From Streptomyces malachitofuscus (GTDB taxonomy: Bacteria; Actinomycetota; Actinomycetes; Streptomycetales; Streptomycetaceae), in assembly GCF_014650055.1 (NCBI RefSeq), contig NZ_BMUF01000020.1, positions 1 to 64,000 on the forward strand: a stretch of 64,000 bases of DNA. The letters run 5' to 3'. Below are positions 17,514-27,222 of the stretch, one piece after another (position 1 is the first letter of the stretch; each line of letters begins with the position of its first letter). The position numbers and the translations under genes were made by a program. The notes beneath the pieces are model-generated. The model was not told the origin of the DNA. It worked only from the letters and a program-made list of their open reading frames with translations, and did not search any database.

Positions 17514-18328
17514 TTTCCTCCGACGCCCATCAGACCCTGGACCAGGGCGCGACGGGCGAACAGGTAGACGAGCAGGATGGGCACCATGGAGAGCACCACG
17601 GCTCCGAGCAGACCGGGGATGTCGATGCCGTGTTCGGTCTGGAAGTTGTACAGACCCAGGGTGACGACCTTGCTGGAGTCGGACTGGGTCAGGACGAGCG
17701 GGAACAGGAAGCCGTTCCACGCCTGGAGCGCGGAGAAGACCACGATGGTGGACAGTCCGCCCCGCGACAGCGGCAGGACGAGCTGGAAGAACATGCGCCG
17801 CGGGCTGGCTCCGTCCATGGCCATGGCCTCGTACAGTTCCGGCGAGATGTCGCGCATCGCGCCGCTGAGGATCAGCGCCGACATGGGCAGACAGAACGCG
17901 GCCGTGGGCAGGATGACGCCGAGCAGGTTGTCGTACAGCCCGGCTTCGCTGATCAGGTAGAACATCGGCACGATGACGGCCTGGGCGGGGATGGCGAGTC
18001 CCAGCAGGAACAGCCGGAAGATCGCCGAGGTGGCCCGGCCGCGGCTGCGGACGATCGCGTAGGCGAGCGGCGGTACCAGCAGCAGCACGATGCCGATCAC
18101 GCAGCCGGTGACGACGAGCGTGTTGAAGAAGTACTGGTCGAATCCCGAGTCGAAGGCGCCGGTGTAGTTGTCCAGCGTGAAGCTGTCCGGGATGGAGATC
18201 GGGCCGTTCTCGGCGTAGTCCTGGCGGGTGCGCAGGGTCGCGGCGAGCAGCACGTACAGCGGAAGGCCGACCAGGAAGAGCCAGATGAGCGATCCGGCGC
18301 CGGCCACGTAGTTCGGTCGGCGCCTCAT
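17510..18328 (-). CDS. bxlG: Sugar ABC transporter permease (MalG type)
   Basis: The 272-aa inner-membrane protein has six predicted membrane spans and the EAA-loop sequence YEAMAMDGASPRRMFFQLVLPLSRGGL typical of CUT1 sugar permeases. It pairs with the upstream MalF-type permease, sharing a 4-bp ATGA overlap with it, and overlaps the GH3 gene downstream. No ATPase gene is in the operon. In Streptomyces such importers usually use the shared ATPase MsiK, encoded elsewhere. By operon order it corresponds to BxlG of the xylobiose system. Confidence 0.9.
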   Translation of the reverse strand: MRRRPNYVAGAGSLIWLFLVGLPLYVLLAATLRTRQDYAENGPISIPDSFTLDNYTGAFDSGFDQYFFNTLVVTGCVIGIVLLLVPPLAYAIVRSRGRATSAIFRLFLLGLAIPAQAVIVPMFYLISEAGLYDNLLGVILPTAAFCLPMSALILSGAMRDISPELYEAMAMDGASPRRMFFQLVLPLSRGGLSTIVVFSALQAWNGFLFPLVLTQSDSSKVVTLGLYNFQTEHGIDIPGLLGAVVLSMVPILLVYLFARRALVQGLMGVGGK

Positions 18329-19281
18329 GACACACCCTCCATGGAGCTGCGCATCTTGTCGTAGCCGGAGACCCGGACGACGATCAGCGAGATGATCGTG
18401 GCCGCGAGGACGAGCACCAGGGCGATCGCGGAGCCGGTGCCGTAGTCGAAGCTCTTGAACGCCTTGTCGTACATGTAGTAGGCGCTGATGGTGGTGTCGG
18501 TGCCGGGGCCGCCCTGGGTCAGGATGAGGACGGTCTCGAACGTGGTGAGGCCGCCGACGATCATGAGGATCATCGAGGTGATCATCGCGTTGCGCAGCTG
18601 CGGCAGGGTGATGTGGAAGAACTGCCGGTAGCGGCCGGCTCCGTCGATCTCCGCGGCCTGGTAGAGCACCTGGGGGATCGCGCGGGCGGCGCCCTGGTAG
18701 ATCAGCGTGTGGAACGGCGTGAACTGCCAGGTGCTGACGAAGGCCAGGACGCCGATGGCGGTGGCCTGTTCACCGAAGAGGTTGCCGTCGCCGAAGAGCC
18801 AGGTCGCGTCGGCGGGGATGCCGAAGTTCGGGTCGAGGAGCGCCCGCCACAGCACGGAGACGGCCGTCGCGGACAGCAGGAGCGGGATGAAGTAGATGAC
18901 GGACAGGACGGCCCGGTTGCGCTGGTGGCCGGCGGCCCAGACGCCGAGCAGGATGCTCAGCGGTGTCTGGAGGACCACGCCGAGCACGGTCAGCAGCAGG
19001 GTCAGCCAGATGCTCTTGACCATGACCGGGTCGTCCATCAGGCGCGACCAGTTGTCCATGCCGACGAACTCGGGCGAGCTGAGTCCGTCCCAGGTCATGA
19101 AGGACAGCACCGCGACCATGACCAGCGGGATGATCGCGAAGAGGGCGAAGAACACTGCGGCGGGCAGCGCCCAGGCGAAGCCGGGGCGGCCCACCTTCGT
19201 TGCGGACGAGGCGGGCGGCCGCCGCCGGGACCCCTGACGGGGTCCGGCGGCGGGCCGGGCGCTCGTGATCTTTGTGGTCAT
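18325..19281 (-). CDS. bxlF: Sugar ABC transporter permease (MalF type)
   Basis: The 318-aa product has a long basic N-terminal tail (about 35 residues), then membrane spans including WALPAAVFFALFAIIPLVMVAVL and the EAA loop YQAAEIDGAGRYRQFFHITLPQLR. It is the first permease of the CUT1 importer and overlaps the second permease by ATGA. Ten bases separate it from the binding-protein gene upstream. It corresponds by position to BxlF. Confidence 0.9.
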   Translation of the reverse strand: MTTKITSARPAAGPRQGSRRRPPASSATKVGRPGFAWALPAAVFFALFAIIPLVMVAVLSFMTWDGLSSPEFVGMDNWSRLMDDPVMVKSIWLTLLLTVLGVVLQTPLSILLGVWAAGHQRNRAVLSVIYFIPLLLSATAVSVLWRALLDPNFGIPADATWLFGDGNLFGEQATAIGVLAFVSTWQFTPFHTLIYQGAARAIPQVLYQAAEIDGAGRYRQFFHITLPQLRNAMITSMILMIVGGLTTFETVLILTQGGPGTDTTISAYYMYDKAFKSFDYGTGSAIALVLVLAATIISLIVVRVSGYDKMRSSMEGVS

Positions 19282-19291
19282 GAGCCGTTCG

Positions 19292-20596
19292 TCACTCGGT
19301 GGGGAGGGCCTGCATGGCCTTGATGAAGCCGTCCGTGTCGAGCTGTCCGTTGAAGAACTGCTGGATGGCCTTGTGCATGTCCGAGCTGGCCTTCTGCGGG
19401 TACGCCTGGTCCCAGGACAGCTGGAACGACGGGGCGTCGGCGACCAGGTCGTACTGGAAGCGGGAGTACTCGGGGGAGCCCGCGGTCTCGATGAACTTGT
19501 CGGTGTTGGTGGTGGTCGGCAGGTTGCCGATCTCCAGCTGCGCCTTGACGAAGTCGTCGGAGTACATGAGCTTCAGGAACTCGGCGACGGCCTCGGGGTG
19601 CTTGGTCTTCTTCATCACCGAGTAGTAGTTGTTGGTGTTGCCGGCGACGTTGCCCGGGTCACCCTTGCCGCCCTCGACGGTCGGGAAGGCGCTGTAGCCG
19701 AGGTCCTTCTCGGCGAAGTCCTTGTGGTCCGTGAGCTGCTGGGAGTAGTACCAGGAGCCCATCAGCTCGAAGCCGGCCTTGCCCGCGGCCATGAGCTGGA
19801 CCGAGCCGCCGTTGGTGTACTTGACCGAGTCGTAGTTCTTGCCGAAGGCGCCGGCGTCGACGAGCTCCCTGATCATGTTCAGGGCCTTCTTGCTGTCCGC
19901 GCTCTCCCAGGCGCTCTTGTCGCCGCCGACGGCCTTCGCGAACAGCTCCGGGCCGGCGATGCGGTCGTAGAGGTACTGGAACCACATCTGCGTCGGCCAG
20001 ACGTCGCCGCCGCCGAGTGCGATCGGCGTGACACCCTCTTCCTTGAGCTTCTCCACGGCGACGAGCAGCTCGTCCCAGGTCTTCGGCGGCTTGACGCCCG
20101 CCTTGTCGAGGACCGCCTTGTTGTGGAAGAGCAGGACCGGCTGGGTGCCGCGCATCGGGATGCCGTACGGCTTGCCGTCGACGACGGCGTTGTTGAAGAC
20201 GGACGGCAGGAACTTGTCCTCGAGGTCCGGGTTCTTCTTGATGAAGTCGTCCAGCGGCATCAACAGGTCGGCTTTGACGAACGGCTTGATGCTGCCGCCG
20301 CCCCAGTTGAAGAAGACGTCCGGGGCCTGGGGGGTGTTGATGATGGTCTGGAGCTTCTTCTGGTAGTCCGCACCGGGGATGGTGTCGAGGACGACCTTGA
20401 CGTCGGACGTCTTGTTGAACGTGTCGACGATCCGCTTTTCGACCTTGTTGGTGGCGTCCCCGTAGACCAGGACATGGATCTTGCCGTCGTCCGCCGACGC
20501 CCCGCCGTTCCCGTCACCGCAGGCCGAGAGGCTCAGTGCCAGGGCGAGCGTCGCACCGCAGGCGACCAGTCTGGGCAAGCGCGCACGTGTCTTCAT
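19292..20596 (-). CDS. bxlE: Extracellular sugar-binding lipoprotein of CUT1 ABC importer
   Basis: The 434-aa product has a lipoprotein signal (basic MKTRARLPRLV, hydrophobic core, lipobox LSACGD) and a type I solute-binding fold with VLLFHNKAVLDKAGVKPPKTWDELL and GGDVWPTQMWFQYLYDR. Binding proteins of this layout capture oligosaccharides outside the cell; the linked GH3 enzyme and nearby xylanase suggest xylobiose or xylo-oligosaccharides. The ATG at 20596 is preceded by AAAGGCG. Upstream in-frame sequence to 20890 overlaps the divergent regulator gene and was rejected. Confidence 0.93.
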   Translation of the reverse strand: MKTRARLPRLVACGATLALALSLSACGDGNGGASADDGKIHVLVYGDATNKVEKRIVDTFNKTSDVKVVLDTIPGADYQKKLQTIINTPQAPDVFFNWGGGSIKPFVKADLLMPLDDFIKKNPDLEDKFLPSVFNNAVVDGKPYGIPMRGTQPVLLFHNKAVLDKAGVKPPKTWDELLVAVEKLKEEGVTPIALGGGDVWPTQMWFQYLYDRIAGPELFAKAVGGDKSAWESADSKKALNMIRELVDAGAFGKNYDSVKYTNGGSVQLMAAGKAGFELMGSWYYSQQLTDHKDFAEKDLGYSAFPTVEGGKGDPGNVAGNTNNYYSVMKKTKHPEAVAEFLKLMYSDDFVKAQLEIGNLPTTTNTDKFIETAGSPEYSRFQYDLVADAPSFQLSWDQAYPQKASSDMHKAIQQFFNGQLDTDGFIKAMQALPTE

Positions 20597-20603
20597 CGTT
20601 CGC

Positions 20604-20672
20604 CTTTCGAAAGTTTCGGCGTCATCACCGAAAGTCCATGCCGTGGGACAGTAGGTCAGACAAGACTTTCGG
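20604..20672. promoter_or_regulatory. Cluster of TTTCG-type operators for the LacI repressor
   Basis: Just upstream of the binding-protein gene lie CTTTCGAAAG (20604-20613, perfect palindrome), TTTCGG N8 CCGAAA (20614-20633) and CCGAAAGT facing ACTTTCGG (20628-20635 and 20665-20672). Such GAAA/TTTC inverted repeats are the kind of element described for xylanase and bxl control in Streptomyces. The cluster lies within the divergent promoter region of the LacI gene (20597-20734), so one repressor could control both directions. Confidence 0.65.
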
Positions 20673-20734
20673 TCAACGGTCGAACCCGTACTCACCCAAA
20701 CCGTTATCGACGCGCGGTGCCGTATCCTGCGTCT

Positions 20735-21775
20735 ATGCACGATGACGACGAGACGGGCGGCAGAGTCACCCTGGCCACGGTGGCGAAAGAGGCCGGCGTT
20801 TCGATGCCGACAGTTTCGAAGGTACTCAACGGCCGATCGGATGTCTCCCGAGCCACCCGCGCCAAGGTCGAACGCCTGCTGGAAGTGCACGGCTACCGCA
20901 GGCGCGCCCAGCCGTCATCCCGCTCCCCGCTCATCGAAATCGTGTTCCACGAGCTGGAGAGCATCTGGGCGATGGAGCTGATCCGGGGCGTGGAGAACGT
21001 CGCCAAGGAGAACCGCGCGACGGTGGTGCTCACCGAGAGCGGCACTCGGCACACCCCGGCGCCCGAGTGGCTGCCTGGCGTGCTGCAGCGCAGGCCGCTG
21101 GGCGTCGTGCTGGTCTTCTCCTCGCTCCCGGGAGACATCAAGCGCCAGCTCAGGGCCGCGGCCATCCCGTTCGTCGTCATCGACCCGGCGGGCGACCCCG
21201 ACCCCGACGTGCCCTCGGTCGGCTCGGCGAACTGGGCCGGCGGTCTGGCCGCCACCCGTCATCTCACCGACCTCGGTCACCGGCGGGTCGCGATCATCAC
21301 CGGCCCCGAGGACATGCTCTGCTCGCTGGCCCGCCTCGACGGCTATCGCTCCGCCATGGCGATGGCGGGCCTGGAGACCGACCCCCGCCTGATGCGCTTC
21401 GGCGACTTCCACGTCCAGAGCGGCTTCGAACACGCCATGGAACTCCTGGACGGTCCCGACCGGCCGACGGCCGTCTTCGCGGGCAGCGACCTCCAGGCGC
21501 TCGGCGTCCTGGAGGCGGCCCGGGTCAAGGGCCTGCGCGTCCCGGAGGACCTGTCGGTGGTCGGCTACGACGACGTCCCCCTGGCCCAGTGGTCCAGCCC
21601 GCCCCTCACCACGGTCCACCAGCCCCTGCGTTTCATGGCCGAGGAAGCGGCCCGCATGCTGCTCCGCCCGGACGACCCGGAGACGGCGGCGCAGCGCATA
21701 GAGCTGGCGACCCACCTGGTGGTCCGGCAGAGCACGGCTCGCCATGAAGAGGAGCGGGCCCCCGAGGGCGGCTGA
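20735..21775 (+). CDS. bxlR: LacI-family repressor of the xylo-oligosaccharide operon
   Basis: The 346-aa product has an N-terminal LacI helix-turn-helix and hinge (VTLATVAKEAGVSMPTVSKVLNGRSDVSRATRAKVERLL) and a periplasmic-binding-like effector domain (RRPLGVVLVFSSLP, HLTDLGHRRVAIITGP, GYDDVPLAQWSSPPLTTVHQP). Divergence from the importer/GH3 operon with palindromic TTTCGAAA sites between them supports local repression relieved by a xylo-oligosaccharide. The name follows the bxl system by gene order only. The start at 20735 avoids a long N-terminal extension with no conserved content. Confidence 0.9.
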   Translation: MHDDDETGGRVTLATVAKEAGVSMPTVSKVLNGRSDVSRATRAKVERLLEVHGYRRRAQPSSRSPLIEIVFHELESIWAMELIRGVENVAKENRATVVLTESGTRHTPAPEWLPGVLQRRPLGVVLVFSSLPGDIKRQLRAAAIPFVVIDPAGDPDPDVPSVGSANWAGGLAATRHLTDLGHRRVAIITGPEDMLCSLARLDGYRSAMAMAGLETDPRLMRFGDFHVQSGFEHAMELLDGPDRPTAVFAGSDLQALGVLEAARVKGLRVPEDLSVVGYDDVPLAQWSSPPLTTVHQPLRFMAEEAARMLLRPDDPETAAQRIELATHLVVRQSTARHEEERAPEGG

Positions 21776-21790
21776 CGCACCTCGCGGCGG

Positions 21791-22126
21791 TCAGCGGGCG
21801 GTGCCCCGCTCCAGCCGCAGACGGCGCAGTACGACGACCAGGTCCACCAGTGCCGTCAGCGCGAGCACGAAGCACACCACGGCGAGGAACACCAGCGGCC
21901 CGCGCCCGGGGCTGTCGCCGGCGTCGGCGTCCGCGGCCCACACGGAGAACAGGGCGGACCCCGCGAGGAACAGCGGCAGGAAGAGCCCCGCGAGCAGCAG
22001 GCGCAGACGCAGCGGGCTCCGGGCGGTGACCGGTTCGGTGCCGGTCCGGGGGTACCGGCGGCCGATCGTTCCGGAACGGGCCCGGGAGACCGGCTTCCCG
22101 GCCCGGTCGGTAGGTTCGTCACGCAC
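21791..22126 (-). CDS. DUF6343-family membrane protein
   Basis: The 111-aa product begins with a basic segment (residues 1-40, including RYPRTGTEPVTARSPLRLRL), followed by two membrane spans (LLLAGLFLPLFLAGSALFSVW and GPLVFLAVVCFVLALTALVDLVVVL) joined by a short acidic Asp/Gly loop, then an Arg-rich tail. RTGTEPVTARS then LRLRL is the signature I associate with DUF6343 in streptomycetes. Function unknown. The GTG at 22126 has AAGGAGG eight to ten bases upstream. It converges on the LacI gene. Confidence 0.8.
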   Translation of the reverse strand: MRDEPTDRAGKPVSRARSGTIGRRYPRTGTEPVTARSPLRLRLLLAGLFLPLFLAGSALFSVWAADADAGDSPGRGPLVFLAVVCFVLALTALVDLVVVLRRLRLERGTAR

Positions 22127-22271
22127 GCCGCACACCTCCTTCGTCCTCGTTCGCAGAGCCGGGTAGCCGTCCGCGACAAGGGCAAACAGGCGTCCGTTGG
22201 TACGGGCACGTCGCGGGTACCCGGCCACGGACCATCGCGGATCAGCGCACCATGAGGAAGGACACCGCCTC

Positions 22272-22706
22272 ATGCAGCACGATCAGATCATCGGAAAAGT
22301 GCAGGCCCTGACTCGGCTGCCGGACCGGGGATCCGCCGAAATGGCGACCCGCGCGGTGCTGACGACGCTGGCCGAACGGCTGCCGTCCGGGCTGACCGAC
22401 CATGTGGCCGCCCAGCTGCCCCCGACCCTGGCCGCCCCCATGCGGCAGGCGAAGGAATCCGCCGCCGAAAGAGCCGAAGGTCCGGCGACCACCTCGGGCG
22501 AGCGCTTCGACCTGACCACCTTCGCCGGCCGGATCGCCGGCCGTGCGGAGACGGACGAGGACGCGGCACTGCGGGAGGCCGCCGCCGTACTCGAAGTACT
22601 CGACGCCGCGCTCACGCCCGAGCTGACGGAGAAGGTGGCCGCCGCGCTGCCCAAGGACATCGGCAGCCTGCTGCCCGTCGGCCGGGCGGGCGAGGACACC
22701 CGCTGA
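22272..22706 (+). CDS. DUF2267-family protein
   Basis: The 144-aa soluble, helix-rich product repeats the DUF2267 pattern twice: ATRAVLTTLAERLPSGLTDHVAAQLPPTL in the N-terminal half and AAAVLEVLDAALTPELTEKVAAALPKDIGSLLP in the C-terminal half. Both halves have the ERL/ELT...LP ending typical of the family. The function of DUF2267 proteins is not established. The gene is followed after 14 bp by the alpha/beta hydrolase gene, so the two are probably co-transcribed. Confidence 0.85.
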   Translation: MQHDQIIGKVQALTRLPDRGSAEMATRAVLTTLAERLPSGLTDHVAAQLPPTLAAPMRQAKESAAERAEGPATTSGERFDLTTFAGRIAGRAETDEDAALREAAAVLEVLDAALTPELTEKVAAALPKDIGSLLPVGRAGEDTR

Positions 22707-22720
22707 GGAGGTGACCGTAC

Positions 22721-23365
22721 ATGGTCTCCGAATCCGTGACGGTTCCCTCGGGCGGAGCGACCCTGGCAGGTGACCTGGAGATTCCCGTCGGGGTGCGCGG
22801 GATGGTGCTGTTCGCCCACGGCAGCGGCAGCTCTCGGCACAGCCCCCGCAACCGGGCCGTCGCCACCGCGCTGCAACTGGCCGGGTTCGGCACGCTGCTC
22901 CTGGACCTGCTGACCGAGCAGGAGGAGATCGAGGACGCGGCGACCGGCCGGCATCGTTTCGACATCGGGTTGCTGGCCCGGCGGCTGGCGCACGCCGTCG
23001 ACTGGCTGGAGCAGCGCCCGGACACCGCGGACCTGCCGGTCGGTCTGTTCGGGGCCAGTACGGGAGCCGCGGCCGCTCTGGTGGCGGCGACCGAGCGTCC
23101 CCGGAGGGTCTCGGCGGTCGTATCCCGGGGCGGGCGCCCCGACCTGGCGGGGGACGCGCTGGCACTCGTCCCGTCCCCGGTGCTGCTCGTCGTGGGCGGC
23201 GACGACACGACGGTCCTCGACCTCAACGAGCGGGCCGCCGAACAGCTGTCGGCCGCGCCCCACCGCATTCATGTCGTGCCCGGCGCGACCCATCTCTTCC
23301 CCGAACCGGGCGCGCTGGAACAGGTGGCGGAGCTGGCCGCCGACTGGTTCCGTGAGCATCTGTGA
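22721..23365 (+). CDS. Alpha/beta hydrolase (dienelactone-hydrolase-like)
   Basis: The 214-aa product has the oxyanion region GMVLFAHGSGSSRHSPRN, the nucleophile elbow GLFGASTGAAAAL (GxSxG, Ser in GAST), the acid in VVGGDDTTVLDLN and the catalytic His in VPGATHLFPEPG. It is a cytoplasmic serine hydrolase of unknown substrate. A very strong ribosome binding site (GAGGAGGTGA) precedes the ATG. It is probably in an operon with the upstream DUF2267 gene. Confidence 0.88.
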   Translation: MVSESVTVPSGGATLAGDLEIPVGVRGMVLFAHGSGSSRHSPRNRAVATALQLAGFGTLLLDLLTEQEEIEDAATGRHRFDIGLLARRLAHAVDWLEQRPDTADLPVGLFGASTGAAAALVAATERPRRVSAVVSRGGRPDLAGDALALVPSPVLLVVGGDDTTVLDLNERAAEQLSAAPHRIHVVPGATHLFPEPGALEQVAELAADWFREHL

Positions 23366-23375
23366 CGAGGCATGC

Positions 23376-23410
23376 GGCGAGCCGCGGCGCGGAACACGCC
23401 GCGGCTCGCC
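23376..23410. terminator. Bidirectional terminator
   Basis: A perfect 14-bp stem (GGCGAGCCGCGGCG) with a 7-nt loop separates the hydrolase gene from the convergent acetylxylan esterase gene. Confidence 0.8.
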
Positions 23411-23415
23411 CCGTG

Positions 23416-24417
23416 TCAGCCGGTGCTGCACGAGACCGTCGGCCAGTTCCAGTTGCCGTTGGTCTGGATCGTCACCCCCCAACGGTTGCCGCTGCCGTTG
23501 GACCTGGCGACGAGCGTCTGGCTGTCGGGGTAGGAGGCGCTGACGTTCCAGGCCGCGGAGACCTTCGCCGGGGACGGCACCTTCATGGTCACGGTCCAGT
23601 TGTCCGAACCGCTGACCGCGACGTCGAGGTTGTAGCGGTCGCCCCAGCGGCTGCCCGCCGACAGCGTCGCGGTGCACGAGGTGCCGCCGCCACCGCCGCC
23701 TCCTCCGCCGCCGGAACCGTCGGGGGCCACCGCGCGGCCCGTCTGCGGGGAGATCATGCCGGCGCACAGTCCCCGGGACGCCAGGTTCTGCGCGATGCGC
23801 GGAATCGCGGCGATGGTGTTGGCCGGCCAGTCGTGCATCAGGATGACCTGGCCGTCGGTGAGCCGGGAGGCCGCCTGCACGATGGCGTCGGTGCTCGCGT
23901 TGTTCCAGTCCTGCGAGTCGACGTCCCAGATGACCTCGGTCAGGCCGTACTTGGCCTGGACCGCGCGCAGGGTCGAGTTGGTCTCGCCGTAGGGCGGCCG
24001 GAACAGCTTCGGTGTGCCGCCGCCGGCGTTCGCGATCGCCTGCTGGGTACGGGCGATCTCCGAGTCCATCTGGGACTGGCTGAGCTGGGTCATGTGGGGG
24101 TGGGTGTAACTGTGGTTGGCGACCCACATGCCGGCGTCCACCTGGGCCCTGACCAGGGAGGGGTTGGCGGCGGCGTACTGGCCCTGGTTGAACATCGTGG
24201 CCCGCAGCCCGTTCTGCCTGAGCGCGTTGAGCAGGTTCATGGTGGAGCCGGTGGACGGGCCGTCGTCGAAGGTGAGTCCGACGTAGCCGTTGCAGGCGGC
24301 CGCCTGCGCCGGTGTGGCGTTGACGGTCGAGGTCACGGTGCCTGCCACGGTGAGTGCGGCGGCGGCCAGCCCGGTGACCAGGTACCGGGTGACCGGCTGT
24401 CGCTTTCCGGTGCTCAT
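23416..24417 (-). CDS. axeA: Secreted CE4 acetylxylan esterase with CBM2
   Basis: The 333-aa product has a signal peptide (cleavage likely after ATPAQA), a NodB-type CE4 domain and a C-terminal CBM2 joined by a Gly-rich linker. CE4 motifs are intact: TFDDGP, metal ligands in NHSYTHPHM, RPPYGE, DVDSQDW and ILMHDW. The family member AxeA of S. lividans removes acetyl groups from xylan, opening it to xylanase. The gene follows the GH11 xylanase by 23 bp on the same strand, matching the xylanase/esterase pairing of S. lividans. AGGAGGA precedes the ATG. Its CBM2 is about 80 percent identical to that of its neighbour. Confidence 0.93.
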   Translation of the reverse strand: MSTGKRQPVTRYLVTGLAAAALTVAGTVTSTVNATPAQAAACNGYVGLTFDDGPSTGSTMNLLNALRQNGLRATMFNQGQYAAANPSLVRAQVDAGMWVANHSYTHPHMTQLSQSQMDSEIARTQQAIANAGGGTPKLFRPPYGETNSTLRAVQAKYGLTEVIWDVDSQDWNNASTDAIVQAASRLTDGQVILMHDWPANTIAAIPRIAQNLASRGLCAGMISPQTGRAVAPDGSGGGGGGGGGGTSCTATLSAGSRWGDRYNLDVAVSGSDNWTVTMKVPSPAKVSAAWNVSASYPDSQTLVARSNGSGNRWGVTIQTNGNWNWPTVSCSTG

Positions 24418-24440
24418 GTGAGGGTCCTCCTCGTACGCGG

Positions 24441-25451
<1,011 letters not shown>

Positions 25452-25751
25452 GCGGTGCGCCTCCTGTGACGGCTCGATGGGGAGGTCGGTGCCGGAACAG
25501 TGTTGGTCTGTGCGCGTCAACCGTCAACGGTTTCGGTTAATGTTTCGAAAACTTCGATGATTCCGTCAAGATGACGGTCCGCCATATTCGCAGCTCAACT
25601 ACGTTACTGAACCGGTCAACCAGTTGCCGACCCCGCCGAGTGGCCATTGAGCGCCGAAGTCTGATGTCACGTCATCGAATGTTTCGGACCGCCACGCACC
25701 GGAGCCCGGACGCCTGCGGGGCGTCCGGGCTCCATGGGTAACGCGTCCGGC
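25452..25751. promoter_or_regulatory. Xylanase promoter region with TTTCGAAA operators
   Basis: These 300 bp hold no gene. TTTCGG (25531-25536), TTTCGAAA (25543-25550) and a third GTTTCGG (25681-25687) lie upstream of the xylanase start. The first two repeat the elements found before the binding-protein gene at 20604-20633. The terminator hairpin of the gene ending at 25752 closes the region (listed separately). Confidence 0.6.
25701..25733 (-). terminator. Terminator after the Rv1733c-like gene
   Basis: A perfect 13-bp stem (GGAGCCCGGACGC) with a 7-nt loop lies 18 bp beyond the minus-strand stop at 25752. Confidence 0.8.
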
Positions 25752-26375
25752 TCAGGTGGGTGTCGTCCAGCGCGGGGCCGTCTCCGCCCAGGCCGTGTCC
25801 CAGCGGGCGAGGTTGCGGCGGCGCAGGGCCAGGCCGGCCAGCGCGTAGGAGGCGGCGCCGGTGAGGGCGACGCCGACGGCGGCGAGGAGGGCCCAGCCCA
25901 TGGTGCGGCTGCGGATCTCCTTGGGGGTCAGCGGCGCGTCCGTCGCCTCGCCGTCGGCGGTGATCCAGATGCGTACGGTGTTGTCGGCGGTCAGCCCGGG
26001 CCGGACCTCCGCCCGGGTGGTACGCGTGCGCCCCTCACGAGTGACGACGCGGACCTCCACCGGGTATCGGGTCTTTTTCTCCTCGTCCGAGCCCGGCTCC
26101 GGGTGGCGGGGCGCGTCCTCGGTGAGCGTCGCCTCCGTCTCGTACCTGGTCCGGTCCTGGTGGCGGGCGAGGTCCTCGTAGTGGCTGCGGGCGGTGTTTC
26201 CCACGAGGACGGCGGCCACGGGTGCCACGGCCAGTACGGCGATGAGCACCCCGAGGCCGAGCCAGGTCTGGATGACGTCGGTGCGGCGACGCAGGGGGTT
26301 GTGCCGCCGGCGCCACAGCGCGGGGCGCGGAGGCGGACCGGGGGGCGGCTGTGCCGGAGGTATCTCGCCCGCCAC
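25752..26375 (-). CDS. Rv1733c-like two-span membrane protein
   Basis: The 207-aa product has a Pro-rich N-terminus, the conserved RRRHNPLRRRTDVIQTWL segment, two membrane spans (LGLGVLIAVLAVAPVAAVLVG and MGWALLAAVGVALTGAASYALAGLAL) and a large loop between them carrying a beta-rich domain (PVEVRVVTREGRTRTTRAEV). This matches the Rv1733c family, whose mycobacterial founder belongs to the dormancy regulon. Function is unknown. The gene lies downstream of the MreB-like gene on the same strand. Confidence 0.85.
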   Translation of the reverse strand: MAGEIPPAQPPPGPPPRPALWRRRHNPLRRRTDVIQTWLGLGVLIAVLAVAPVAAVLVGNTARSHYEDLARHQDRTRYETEATLTEDAPRHPEPGSDEEKKTRYPVEVRVVTREGRTRTTRAEVRPGLTADNTVRIWITADGEATDAPLTPKEIRSRTMGWALLAAVGVALTGAASYALAGLALRRRNLARWDTAWAETAPRWTTPT

Positions 26376-26418
26376 GTCGTCTCTCCCTTCGTGTGGGTCG
26401 CAGGCAGCCGGGGGTGGA

Positions 26419-27222
26419 TCAGATGGTTCCGGTGACGGAGGGGTGGTGGTGCGCCGCGGCGAGCAGGCCCGCGGCGCCCCGCACGGCGGCGGTGTGCGGG
26501 GACGGCACCGGCTGGACCGGACAGCCGAGGCGGTCCGGGAGGTCGCGGGTGATGTCGGGGCGCAGCGCGCCGCCGCCGGCGAGCAGGACGCCGCGGCGCA
26601 GGGCGGTGCGGGTCAGCGCGGTGCGGTCCTGCCGCAGCATCGCCGTCACCATCCCGGTCACCGCCTCGGTGATGAGCTCGGGCTCCGTGCCGTCGGTCAG
26701 GTCCGCGGTGCCCAGCGCGGCGCGGCGGGCGTCGGTCACCGCGCCGTCGACGAGCAGCACCACCTCGGTGAGGTGGGCGCCGATGTCCACGACGAGCAGC
26801 GGCCGGATGTGGTCGGCGCCCGCGGCCAGCGCGACCGCCCGGGCGCCCGGGACGGTCAGTACGGCGCGCGGACGGAGGACCTCCACGGCGGTGCGGGCCT
26901 CGGTACGGAAGGCGAGCCCGTCCAGGACCGGTGCCGTGACGACGACCAGCGGCCGGCCGATCCTCGGCATCCGGTGCCCGAGGAGCCGTTCCAGCATGCG
27001 GGCCGTGCCGGGGGTGTCGACGATGGTCCCGCGCTGGATGGGGTGGACGGCCCCGGTGCCCGGGAAGGTCACGGTGGGCACGTCGAGGACCATGCCCCGG
27101 CCGGCGATCCACGCGCGTGTGCGGGCGCTGCCCAGGTCGAGAGCGATACCTGAGCAGCGCCGGCACAGCGGCCAGTGCCGATGACGTACGGGAGCCGGCC
27201 GGGGGCGCCGGATCACAGTCAC
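26419..27222 (-). CDS. MreB/Hsp70-like actin-fold protein
   Basis: The 267-aa product has the phosphate-1 motif ALDLGSARTRAWIAG, phosphate-2 motif LLVVDIGAHLTEVVLLVDG and adenosine motif GVLLAGGGALRPDI, placing it in the actin/Hsp70 superfamily nearest MreB. It is short for MreB (usually about 340), so part of a subdomain is missing. An unusual CRRC sits directly before the first motif. The GTG start overlaps the stop of the DksA-like gene upstream (GTGA), indicating translational coupling. It may be a reduced Mbl-like protein; filament formation cannot be inferred. Confidence 0.82.
   Translation of the reverse strand: MTVIRRPRPAPVRHRHWPLCRRCSGIALDLGSARTRAWIAGRGMVLDVPTVTFPGTGAVHPIQRGTIVDTPGTARMLERLLGHRMPRIGRPLVVVTAPVLDGLAFRTEARTAVEVLRPRAVLTVPGARAVALAAGADHIRPLLVVDIGAHLTEVVLLVDGAVTDARRAALGTADLTDGTEPELITEAVTGMVTAMLRQDRTALTRTALRRGVLLAGGGALRPDITRDLPDRLGCPVQPVPSPHTAAVRGAAGLLAAAHHHPSVTGTI

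Noticed and set aside
17514..18335. N-terminal extension of the GH3 enzyme to 1067 aa
   Set aside because: It overlaps the MalG-type permease in another frame. The GTG at 17513 has a strong ribosome binding site and GTGA coupling.
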